Below, one piece after another: positions 25,791-32,384 of a stretch of DNA of 64,000 nucleotides (position 1 is the stretch's first letter; each line of letters opens with the position of its first letter). The notes beneath the pieces were generated by a model that searched no databases, had not been told where the DNA came from, and was given only the letters and a program-made list of their open reading frames with translations. Source of the DNA: Castellaniella defragrans (lineage in GTDB: Bacteria > Pseudomonadota > Gammaproteobacteria > Burkholderiales > Burkholderiaceae_B); NCBI RefSeq assembly GCF_014203015.1, contig NZ_JACHIB010000020.1:1-64000 (forward strand), given 5' to 3'. The position numbers and the translations under genes are program-made.

Positions 25791-26759
25791 ATGGCCAAAC
25801 GATCCTCGACCCTGGAAACCACCCTGCTGGCACTGGAAATGCTGCGCCGGATTCCACGCGCCCCCCGCTCGATCACCGCCGGCGAACTGCACGCGCAACT
25901 GGTCGCCAGCGGCTTTGAACGCGACCTGCGCACCATCCAGCGGCAGCTGGACATGCTCAGCACGCACCTGGGCATCGAACGCGACGACGGGAGCGCCCCC
26001 TACCGCTACCGGTGGCTGCCGCACGCCAGGCCGCTGGCCATCCCCCACCTGAGCCCGCAGGAATCCCTGCTGCTGAAGCTGGCCGAGGAACACTTGCGCC
26101 CCCTGCTGCCCGCCCACCTGATGAAATCCATGGAAGGTTTCTTCGTCCAGGCGCGGCACAACCTGGAACCCGATGGCAATGCCCGGCTGGAACGCGAATG
26201 GCCGTCCAAGATCCGCACCGTCGCCACCAGCCAGCCGCTGCTGCCGCCGAAAATCGTGCCCGGCGTGCTGGAGACGGTCAGCGAAGCCCTGTACCATAAC
26301 CATTGGCTGCGGCTGGACTACAAGAATGCCGCCGGCCGGCGCACGACGGTCGAAGTCATGCCCCTGGGCCTGGCCCAGCAAGGCCCCCGCCTGTATCTGG
26401 TGTGCCGCTACCGGGGGTTCGACAACGAGCGCAGCCTGGCCCTGCACCGCATCCTGAGCGCCGGGCAGGCCTCCACCATCCCGTTCGACCGGCCCCGGGA
26501 TTTCGACCTGGCACAATACGACGCCGACGGCCGCTTCCGCTTCGGCGAGGGCGCGCTCGTCCGCCTGCGCTTCCGGATCGACCGGCGTACCGGCCATCAT
26601 CTGCGGGAAACGCCGCTCTCCAAGGACCAGACGGTCACCGAGTGCGACGGCGACCGGCTGGAAATCGCCGCCACCGTGGTCGACAGCGCCATGCTGGACC
26701 AGTGGCTGAAGGGCTTCGGCGACGCGGTGGACGGGGTGCAAAAGGAGGCGGTGGCCTGA
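25791..26759 (+). CDS. WYL-domain transcriptional regulator
   Basis: A 322-residue regulator with an N-terminal winged-helix region (about residues 5-70; ITAGELHAQL and RDLRTIQRQLDML look like the recognition helix) and a central WYL domain near residues 165-230 (HWLRLDYKN, then PLGLAQQGPRLYLVCRY). WYL domains bind small ligands or nucleic acid; members control DNA-damage responses (PafBC, DriD) and phage-defence genes (CapW, BrxR). It is probably co-transcribed with the sirtuin and lies 205 bp before the EcsC gene. It is the only DNA-binding regulator in this part of the window and the best candidate to bind the shared dyads. Confidence 0.9.
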   Translation: MAKRSSTLETTLLALEMLRRIPRAPRSITAGELHAQLVASGFERDLRTIQRQLDMLSTHLGIERDDGSAPYRYRWLPHARPLAIPHLSPQESLLLKLAEEHLRPLLPAHLMKSMEGFFVQARHNLEPDGNARLEREWPSKIRTVATSQPLLPPKIVPGVLETVSEALYHNHWLRLDYKNAAGRRTTVEVMPLGLAQQGPRLYLVCRYRGFDNERSLALHRILSAGQASTIPFDRPRDFDLAQYDADGRFRFGEGALVRLRFRIDRRTGHHLRETPLSKDQTVTECDGDRLEIAATVVDSAMLDQWLKGFGDAVDGVQKEAVA

Positions 26760-26881
26760 GCCGCTGCGCCGGCGTGGCCGGGCAGCGCGCGTCGCTGTGG
26801 CTGCAGGCGCGCGTCGCCTCCCCTATCCGGGGGCGCGGGCATGCGCGATGCGACATGCACGGCGCGATTCATAGAATCAGT

Positions 26882-26916
26882 GTGACGACAAAGCCCTGGC
26901 GTCATATTCTGTCGCG
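26882..26916 (+). promoter_or_regulatory. Promoter with operator-like motif upstream of the EcsC gene
   Basis: GTGACG (26882-26887) and TATTCT (26905-26910) are spaced by 17 bp. The -10 lies inside GGCGTCATATTCTGTCGCG (26898-26916), which matches the AAA+ ATPase promoter at 17 of 19 positions, with the same 10-nt distance from TGACG. The dyad arms here are GCGTCA/TGTCGC, one mismatch from perfect. The motif ends 48 bp before the EcsC ATG. Confidence 0.6.
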
Positions 26917-26964
26917 TACCGGTCCGATCATGGCTCCGTTCCCATTGTCTCCAGGAGTTTTCCG

Positions 26965-27774
26965 ATGAACGTCACGCCCTTCTCCCCAGCCGACCTCGAC
27001 GCCCTGCGCCAGGCCCACGCCCTGCTTGAAAACCCGGGCCTGGCCGCGCGCATGACGAACCTGGTCGGCACGCCCATCGAGAAAGTCCTGGACCGGCTGC
27101 CCGAAGGCTGGAGCGCCCAGATCGGCCAGGTCACCCGGCTGGCGCTGAGCAAGGCCGCCGACGCCGCCCTCTTCACGATGGACGACAAGCCCCGCGACCG
27201 CAGCTCGAACTGGTGGCACAAGGTGGGCGCGGCCGCCACCGGCGGCGTGGGCGGCTTCTTCGGCCTGCCCGGCCTGGCGGTGGAACTGCCGATCTCCACC
27301 ACGATCATGATGCGCTCGATCGCCGACATTGCCCGCAGCGAAGGCGAATCGCTGGCCGATCCCGGCACCCGGCTCGCCTGCCTGGAAGTCTTCGCCCTGG
27401 GCGGCAAGAGCGCGGCCGACGACGGCGCGGAAAGCGGCTACTACGTGGTGCGCGCGGCGCTGGCGCGCGCCATCAGCCAGGCCGCGGAATACGCCGCCGG
27501 CAGCGTCGCCGTCGAGAAAGCCGCCCCGCCCGCCCTGATGCGCCTGATCACGATGGTGGCCGAGCGCTTCGGCATCCAGATCACCGAAAAGGCCGCCGCC
27601 CAGGCCATCCCCGCCCTGGGCGCGGCGGGCGGCGCCCTGATCAACACCCTGTTCATCGACCACTTCCAGGACATGGCGCGGGGGCACTTCATCATCCGGC
27701 GGCTCGACCGGCGCTACGGCACGGAGGTGGTGCGGCTGGCGTACGAAGACCTGCACGGGCGGCGCGCGGACTGA
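26965..27774 (+). CDS. EcsC-family membrane-associated protein
   Basis: A 269-residue EcsC-domain protein. The family is named after B. subtilis EcsC, encoded with an ABC exporter, but its activity is unknown. Glycine-rich hydrophobic stretches (AAATGGVGGFFGLPGLAVELP near residues 90-110 and ALGAAGGALINTLF near 215-228) look membrane-interacting. HFQDMARGHFIIRRLDRRYG is the conserved C-terminal signature. CAGGAG lies 8 bp before the ATG. It has its own promoter with the motif shared with the tandem-AAA+ gene. No ABC exporter is adjacent. Confidence 0.88.
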   Translation: MNVTPFSPADLDALRQAHALLENPGLAARMTNLVGTPIEKVLDRLPEGWSAQIGQVTRLALSKAADAALFTMDDKPRDRSSNWWHKVGAAATGGVGGFFGLPGLAVELPISTTIMMRSIADIARSEGESLADPGTRLACLEVFALGGKSAADDGAESGYYVVRAALARAISQAAEYAAGSVAVEKAAPPALMRLITMVAERFGIQITEKAAAQAIPALGAAGGALINTLFIDHFQDMARGHFIIRRLDRRYGTEVVRLAYEDLHGRRAD

Positions 27775-27867
27775 CCCTCCGGCGGGGAACGGTCCGCCGG
27801 CGCGGGTGGAAACGGCCGCACGGCCGCCGAAGGGAATGCGGAAAAAGGGGTATTCAAACTTTTTTTC

Positions 27868-27883
27868 GCAAATTTGCAATAAT
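27868..27883 (+). promoter_or_regulatory. Promoter and palindrome upstream of the Pit gene
   Basis: An AT-rich block precedes the Pit gene. GCAAATTTGC (27868-27877) is a perfect 10-bp palindrome and runs into CAATAAT (27877-27883), a likely -10; TTCAAA about 19 bp upstream is a possible -35. The palindrome would sit in the spacer, a natural operator position. No PHO box is present. Confidence 0.5.
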
Positions 27884-27910
27884 TCCGCGTCTCCCGAACG
27901 TTCCTCCATC

Positions 27911-29386
27911 ATGCTCGACCTATTCTCCGGCTTGCCCCTTTCGGTCGGGCTCAGCCTGGTCCTGGCGCTGGCCCTCGTCCTGGTCTTTGAATTCATCAAC
28001 GGCTTCCACGACACCGCCAATGCCGTCGCCACGGTCATCTACACCAAGGCCATGCCGCCGCACCTGGCGGTGCTCTTCTCGGGCATCTGCAACTTCCTGG
28101 GCGTGCTGCTCGGCGGCGTGGGGGTGGCCTACGCCATCGTCCACCTGCTGCCCGTGGAGCTGCTGCTCAACCTGGACAGCGGGCGCAGCCTGGCCATGGC
28201 GTTCTCCATGCTGGCCGCCGCCATCGTCTGGAACCTCGGCACCTGGTATTTCGGCATCCCCGCGTCCAGCTCGCATACGCTGATCGGCGCGATCCTGGGC
28301 GTGGGCCTGGCCAACGCCCTGCTGACCGGCCTGCCCGTGGGCATCGGCGTGAACTGGGGCAAGGCCATCGACATCGGCCTGTCGCTGATCATCTCGCCCG
28401 TGGCCGGCTTCATCGTCGCGGCGCTGCTGCTGCTCGGCCTGAAGAGGCTGTTCGCCGGCTCGAAGATGCACAAGACGCCCGAGCAGCGCCGCGCCATCGA
28501 CAACAAGAAGCACCCGCCCTTCTGGAACCGGCTGGTGCTGGTGCTGTCGGCGATGTGCGTGAGCTTCGTGCACGGTTCCAACGACGGGCAGAAAGGCATC
28601 GGCCTGATCATGCTGGTGCTCATCGGCATCGTCCCGGCCAAGTTCGTGCTGGATCCGGCCAGCACGCCCTACCAGGTCCAGCGCACCGTCGACGCCGCCG
28701 CCCACCTGGGCGACTTCTACCAGCGCAACGCGGATACGCTGGGCGACTACCTGGCGCTCAAGCGGCCGCTGCGCACCGATCCGCCCCAGACGGCCCACTG
28801 CGATCCCCAGGATACGATGAGCGTCATCCGGGCGGTGCGCCGCAGCCTGGACGGCGTGCGCGTCTATGACGACCTGCCGCCCGACGCGCGCGTGCGCCTG
28901 CGCCGCTACCTGCTCTGCCTGGACGACACCGCCCGCAAGGTGGCCGGCCTGGACGCGCTGTCCCTCAGCGAAAAAGCCGATCTGCGGCGCCTGCGCGCCG
29001 ACCTGACCGCCACGACGGAATACGCGCCGCTGTGGGTGATCGTCGCCGTCGCGCTGGCCCTGGGCGCCGGCACCATGCTGGGCTGGCGCCGCGTGGTACT
29101 GACCGTGGGCGAAAAGATCGGCCGGCAGGGGATGACCTACGCCCAGGGCATGGCCGCCCAGACCACCGCCGTCGTCGCCATCGGCGTGGCCAACATCTTC
29201 AGCCTGCCGGTCTCCACCACCCAGGTGCTGTCCTCGGGCGTGGCCGGCACCATGGTCGCCAACCGCAGCGGCCTGCACAACGGCACCGTGCGCATCATCC
29301 TGCTGGCCTGGCTGCTGACCTTCCCGGCCAGCATGCTGCTGTCGGCGGGGCTGTTCAGCCTGGCGGTGTGGGGGTTGGGGGTGTGA
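27911..29386 (+). CDS. Inorganic phosphate transporter, PiT family
   Basis: A 491-residue membrane symporter for phosphate (E. coli PitA 499 aa). The two inverted PiT signatures are visible: NGFHDTANAVAT near residue 27 and FVHGSNDGQKGIGL near residue 218. About ten hydrophobic segments flank a cytoplasmic loop (roughly residues 245-375) rich in charged residues, as in PitA. The C-terminal half repeats the transporter fold (ANIFSLPVSTTQVLSSGVAG). With phoU 4 kb away this gives a low-affinity, constitutive phosphate route, but the two are not in one operon. Confidence 0.94.
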   Translation: MLDLFSGLPLSVGLSLVLALALVLVFEFINGFHDTANAVATVIYTKAMPPHLAVLFSGICNFLGVLLGGVGVAYAIVHLLPVELLLNLDSGRSLAMAFSMLAAAIVWNLGTWYFGIPASSSHTLIGAILGVGLANALLTGLPVGIGVNWGKAIDIGLSLIISPVAGFIVAALLLLGLKRLFAGSKMHKTPEQRRAIDNKKHPPFWNRLVLVLSAMCVSFVHGSNDGQKGIGLIMLVLIGIVPAKFVLDPASTPYQVQRTVDAAAHLGDFYQRNADTLGDYLALKRPLRTDPPQTAHCDPQDTMSVIRAVRRSLDGVRVYDDLPPDARVRLRRYLLCLDDTARKVAGLDALSLSEKADLRRLRADLTATTEYAPLWVIVAVALALGAGTMLGWRRVVLTVGEKIGRQGMTYAQGMAAQTTAVVAIGVANIFSLPVSTTQVLSSGVAGTMVANRSGLHNGTVRIILLAWLLTFPASMLLSAGLFSLAVWGLGV

Positions 29387-29390
29387 GGGG

Positions 29391-29426
29391 GGCATCGCCG
29401 GTATCCTCGGCATCGCTGGTACCCCC
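29391..29426. repeat. Degenerate 18-bp repeat after the Pit gene
   Basis: GGCATCGCCGGTATCCTC (29391-29408) is followed by GGCATCGCTGGTACCCCC (29409-29426) and a partial third unit GGTATCGC. The array starts 4 bp after the Pit stop codon, as in other arrays of this window. Confidence 0.65.
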
Positions 29427-29461
29427 GGTATCGCACATCATGGCATCCGCTCTCTGGCGGC

Positions 29462-29491
29462 TTGACAGTATCTCAATGGAGATACAGAATC
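29462..29491 (+). promoter_or_regulatory. Toxin-antitoxin promoter with palindromic operator
   Basis: A perfect -35 TTGACA (29462-29467) is followed after 17 bp by CAGAAT (29485-29490). The spacer is a perfect inverted repeat: GTATCTC (29468-29474), loop AATG, GAGATAC (29479-29485). An operator between -35 and -10 is the usual arrangement for RelB/DinJ autorepression, so this is the probable binding site of the antitoxin or antitoxin-toxin complex. It ends 28 bp before the antitoxin ATG. Confidence 0.8.
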
Positions 29492-29513
29492 CATGGAAAG
29501 GGAGGATCGGCTC

Positions 29514-29786
29514 ATGGCCCATTCCACGATGCTGCACGTCCGGGTGGACGAGGAAATCAAGACGCAGGCCAGCGAAGCACTGGCGGCGATGGGGCTGTCC
29601 GTCTCCGACGCGGTACGCATCCTGCTCAAGCGCGTGGTCAACGATCAGGCTTTCCCGCTCGAACTGAAGGTGCCCAACGCGGCCACACGCGCGGCCATGG
29701 AAGAAGCCCGCGCCATCGCACAGTCCCGTGCAGCACGGTTCAGTTCCGCGGACACGCTGATCGATGACCTCGAAAAAGCCAGCTGA
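29514..29786 (+). CDS. dinJ: Antitoxin, RelB/DinJ family
   Basis: A 90-residue antitoxin that neutralises the adjacent toxin and represses the operon. The N-terminal LHVRVDEEIKTQASEALAAMGLSVSDAVRILLKRVV is the ribbon-helix-helix dimer fold that binds DNA; the C-terminal part (about residues 55-90) is the toxin-wrapping tail. I chose the ATG at 29514 because GGGAGG lies 8 bp before it; a start at 29493 would put that site inside the gene. It overlaps the toxin gene by 23 bp. Family assignment is strong; orthology to E. coli DinJ is inferred from the pairing. Confidence 0.9.
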   Translation: MAHSTMLHVRVDEEIKTQASEALAAMGLSVSDAVRILLKRVVNDQAFPLELKVPNAATRAAMEEARAIAQSRAARFSSADTLIDDLEKAS

Positions 29787-30084
29787 CAGCAAGCGGGCCA
29801 GGCCTCCGAGGACGTGCGACCACACCCGGGCTTTTCTCAAGGATTGGGAACGTCTTTCCCACTCGGGCCGCTACGATCTGACACGCCTGAAGGACGCAAT
29901 GCTGCTGCTCATCGCGGACGATGCGCCGCTGGGCCCCGAATGGCGGGACCACCCGCTCAAGGGCGAGTGGGCCGACCACAGGGAATGCCATATTGGCGGC
30001 GATTTCCTGCTGATCTACCGGGCGGATGGCCATGCCGTCATCTTCGTGCGGACCGGCACGCATTCGGAATTGTTTGAAGAATGA
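29764..30084 (+). CDS. yafQ: mRNA-interferase toxin, YafQ family
   Basis: A 106-residue RelE-superfamily toxin that would cut mRNA in the ribosomal A site. DHPLKGEWADHRECHIGGDFLLIYR and RTGTHSELF match the YafQ core; the His, Asp, Arg and final His-x3-F residues correspond to the catalytic set of E. coli YafQ. The N-terminus is about 15 residues longer than usual and Lys/Arg-rich; a later start cannot be excluded, but the overlap with the antitoxin supports 29764. It is convergent with the tandem-AAA+ gene. All catalytic positions seem intact, so it is probably active. Confidence 0.9.
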   Translation: MTSKKPADSKRARPPRTCDHTRAFLKDWERLSHSGRYDLTRLKDAMLLLIADDAPLGPEWRDHPLKGEWADHRECHIGGDFLLIYRADGHAVIFVRTGTHSELFEE

Positions 30085-30159
30085 GGGACGAGGCTTGTCA
30101 AGCGACATCAGGAATCGCCCCCTGATAATTATCGATATCAAACACAAACGACAAGTTCT
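30085..30159. other. Convergent gap between toxin and AAA+ gene
   Basis: Seventy-five AT-rich bases. ATCAGG and CCTGAT form a weak 6-bp stem around AATCGCCC, followed by AATTATCGATATC. This may end transcription from one or both sides but is too short a stem for a confident terminator call. Confidence 0.3.
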
Positions 30160-32307
30160 TCAAACAAACCCAATCCCCCTCTTCCCGGCATCCGGCTTCA
30201 AATCCATCTCCATCCGCAAAGCCCCCAACACCCCCACATGATCCGCAAAGGGCTTGAACCGGTGCTGACGCGCGATGACGGCGAAATCCCCCGGAGCCAG
30301 CATGCGCATTCCATCCAGCACCCGCCAGACGGACTCGCTCGGTTCCAGCAAACCCATCGCCTTGCTGTGCCGCTGATACAAGGCCCGTGCCTGCTCCGGC
30401 CTCAGATAATGAAACCGGACCTTCAGGTCGAACCGGCGCAATGCCGCCTCATCCAGGTTGTCCATCAGATTGGTGGAGGCGATGAAAACCCCGGTGAAGG
30501 ATTCCATTTGCGTCAGCATTTCATTGACCTGGGTGATTTCCCAGGACCGGCTGGCCCCCCGGCGGTCCTGCAGGAAACTGTCGACCTCGTCGATCAGCAG
30601 GATCGCACCGTCCCGCTGGGCGGACTCGAAGGCCTCGGCGATCTGTTTTTCGCTTTGACCCACCCACATGGACAGCAGATCGGACGCGCGGCGTACCAGC
30701 AGCGGCTTGTCCAATTCGCGCGCCAGCCACTGCGCCCAGGCGGTCTTGCCGGTGCCGGGCGGGCCGTACAGGCACAGGCGCGCGGATTCCACACGCGCCA
30801 GCCCCTGGACCAGGGACGGCAGGTCGGCATCCGCGCAGGACAATGCGGGGTCGTAGGTGTCGGGCAGATCGGCGGCTGACGCCCGCAGCAGCGCATCCTG
30901 GCCACAGGCTTTCAATGTGCCGCCGATCAGACGCTCGATGACCGCGCCGGTGTCGGCGTGCGCGGCAGCGCCCGCCGGATCGGATTGCGCCAGATGCACG
31001 ACATCAACAGCTCGAGTCAGCAAAGCCGGCGGCAACTGCTCGATGGCGGACAGGCGTGCCTTGGCCCGGGATGTCAAAAAATCCCCAACGGCGGATTCGA
31101 TCAGTTCCGCCCGCTGCCGGCGGGCCGGCACGGGGATTTCGATGACCAGATCGAAGCGGCGCAGGTAGGCCGGATCGATGCAGGCCACCGAATTGCTGAT
31201 CCAGAGGGTCGGGACGGGATTTTCCTCCAGCAGGCGATTGATCCAGGCCTTGCTGATCTGCATATGGGCACTGCCACGGGACACCAGGAATCGGCCCGCC
31301 CCCGCAAACACGTCTTCGGCTTCGTCGAACACCAGCACAGGCCGGGGGCTGCGTGCGAATACGCACTGTGCGGTCCGGTAGGCGCGCAGACGCTTGTCGC
31401 CGCCGATGGCGTCACCGTCCTCGTCCTCGATGCAGACCTCGAAAGGCGATGCGTCCAGCATCTGGGCCAGCAGGCGGGACAACTGGGTCTTGCCGGTGCC
31501 CGGGCGGCCATGCAGCAAGACATTCACGCCGGGACGTCGGTGCGCCAGGGCCTGGCGCAGATAGGGAATCAGGGTGTCCAGCCAGGGCTGCACGTGAACA
31601 TAGTCGTTCAACGACAGTTCCGGTGCGGGCGGCATGGATACGACACCTTCCAGCAACTCGACAGGTTCCGCATCGCGCGAGATCAGCGTGGCGGCAAACT
31701 GATCCGAGACGAACGAGAAAGAACTTTTATCGTATTTGGAGCCCAGCGACCAGGAGACGGACAAGAGGCCGCTGCGGACCAGGCGTCCTTTGGACGACAG
31801 CACGGCCTGGATATCGGCCGGCGCGTGCTCCAGCAAGGAGCCCAGGACACGATACATGCGGCTCGGACTCAGGGCATTGCCCAGCAATTCCATGGTTTCG
31901 CCCAGCAGCGAGTTATTGGCCAGCAATGCCGTGAATTCCAGGATGGTCCGCTCGGCCGCGGTCAGCCCCATCAAGGGCGCCAGGCGATCCAGGTTGCGAC
32001 GCAGAGGACTGTCGTCCTCGTCCTGCTCGGCCTGTTCTTGCTCAGCCGCCTCATGCTGTTCGCGCAGCAACCGCAAGACGGTCTTGGGGTCGAAGTCCTC
32101 TTCGTCCATATCGACCCAGTCATCCAGGCCCAGAGCACGCGCGATGTCATCGTCATAAAGGCGGTCCTTGTCGATGAATTTGCGATGGCCCTGCAAGGGC
32201 ACCAGGATGCGCAGCATCCAGAGGTGCGTCTGACGATCCAGGGAACGCTCCGGACGGGCGCTCCCGATCTTGATCCGGCTTTTTTTGGGGCTGGCGATAC
32301 GCGACAT
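30160..32307 (-). CDS. Orphan tandem-AAA+ ATPase
   Basis: A 715-residue protein with two AAA+ modules. An N-terminal region of about 230 residues, rich in acidic and Gln/Glu residues near 85-100, has no domain I know. Module 1 has Walker A GRPGTGKT (267-274) and Walker B VLVFDEAED (324-332); module 2 has GPPGTGKT (515-522) and LLIDEVDS (570-577). Both have LRRFDL as likely Arg-finger region. The second module resembles FtsH/Cdc48-type unfoldases, but no protease is fused or nearby. AGGAG sits 6 bp before the ATG, inside a hairpin. The promoter shares its motif with the EcsC gene. Composition is less GC-rich than the core genes around it. Confidence 0.85.
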   Translation of the reverse strand: MSRIASPKKSRIKIGSARPERSLDRQTHLWMLRILVPLQGHRKFIDKDRLYDDDIARALGLDDWVDMDEEDFDPKTVLRLLREQHEAAEQEQAEQDEDDSPLRRNLDRLAPLMGLTAAERTILEFTALLANNSLLGETMELLGNALSPSRMYRVLGSLLEHAPADIQAVLSSKGRLVRSGLLSVSWSLGSKYDKSSFSFVSDQFAATLISRDAEPVELLEGVVSMPPAPELSLNDYVHVQPWLDTLIPYLRQALAHRRPGVNVLLHGRPGTGKTQLSRLLAQMLDASPFEVCIEDEDGDAIGGDKRLRAYRTAQCVFARSPRPVLVFDEAEDVFAGAGRFLVSRGSAHMQISKAWINRLLEENPVPTLWISNSVACIDPAYLRRFDLVIEIPVPARRQRAELIESAVGDFLTSRAKARLSAIEQLPPALLTRAVDVVHLAQSDPAGAAAHADTGAVIERLIGGTLKACGQDALLRASAADLPDTYDPALSCADADLPSLVQGLARVESARLCLYGPPGTGKTAWAQWLARELDKPLLVRRASDLLSMWVGQSEKQIAEAFESAQRDGAILLIDEVDSFLQDRRGASRSWEITQVNEMLTQMESFTGVFIASTNLMDNLDEAALRRFDLKVRFHYLRPEQARALYQRHSKAMGLLEPSESVWRVLDGMRMLAPGDFAVIARQHRFKPFADHVGVLGALRMEMDLKPDAGKRGIGFV

Positions 32308-32309
32308 GA

Positions 32310-32330
32310 AAAGCTCCTGTGATGAGCTTT
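32310..32330 (-). promoter_or_regulatory. Hairpin enclosing the AAA+ gene ribosome site
   Basis: AAAGCTC (32310-32316) and GAGCTTT (32324-32330) are perfect inverted repeats with a 7-nt loop. The Shine-Dalgarno AGGAG (minus strand, 32314-32318) lies in the stem and loop, so the folded mRNA would partly hide it. It could equally be a protein-binding dyad in DNA. Confidence 0.55.
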
Positions 32331-32345
32331 CATTGTCCGCATGCG

Positions 32346-32380
32346 GGCGACAGAATATGTCGCCATCAGAGGGCCGTCAG
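32346..32380 (-). promoter_or_regulatory. Promoter with perfect dyad upstream of the AAA+ gene
   Basis: On the minus strand CTGACG (32375-32380) and TATTCT (32352-32357) are 17 bp apart. The -10 is inside GGCGACA-TATTC-TGTCGCC (32346-32364), a perfect 7-bp inverted repeat with 5-nt centre. The same layout, TGACG-N10-GGCG, occurs before the EcsC gene. It lies between the potI stop (32385) and the AAA+ start; no T-tract follows, so a potI terminator is less likely than an operator. Confidence 0.65.
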
Positions 32381-32384
32381 CCCC

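Noticed and set aside
24931-26759. Known Sir2 defence system (Thoeris, DSR or short-Argonaute type)
   Set aside because: No TIR, Argonaute or other partner domain is encoded beside the sirtuin, and the protein is a normal-length sirtuin with zinc Cys residues.
26760-26964. Small gene between the WYL regulator and the EcsC gene
   Set aside because: No frame has a ribosome site and plausible composition. The segment is explained by a promoter with the shared motif.
30160-32307. FtsH, ClpB or a type VI/VII secretion ATPase
   Set aside because: No membrane segment or zinc protease (FtsH), no Clp N-domain or middle coiled coil (ClpB), and no secretion genes nearby. The N-terminal domain does not fit.
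32346-32364. LexA (SOS) box
   Set aside because: The dyad GGCGACA-N5-TGTCGCC lacks the CTGT-N8-ACAG form of the gammaproteobacterial and betaproteobacterial LexA site.
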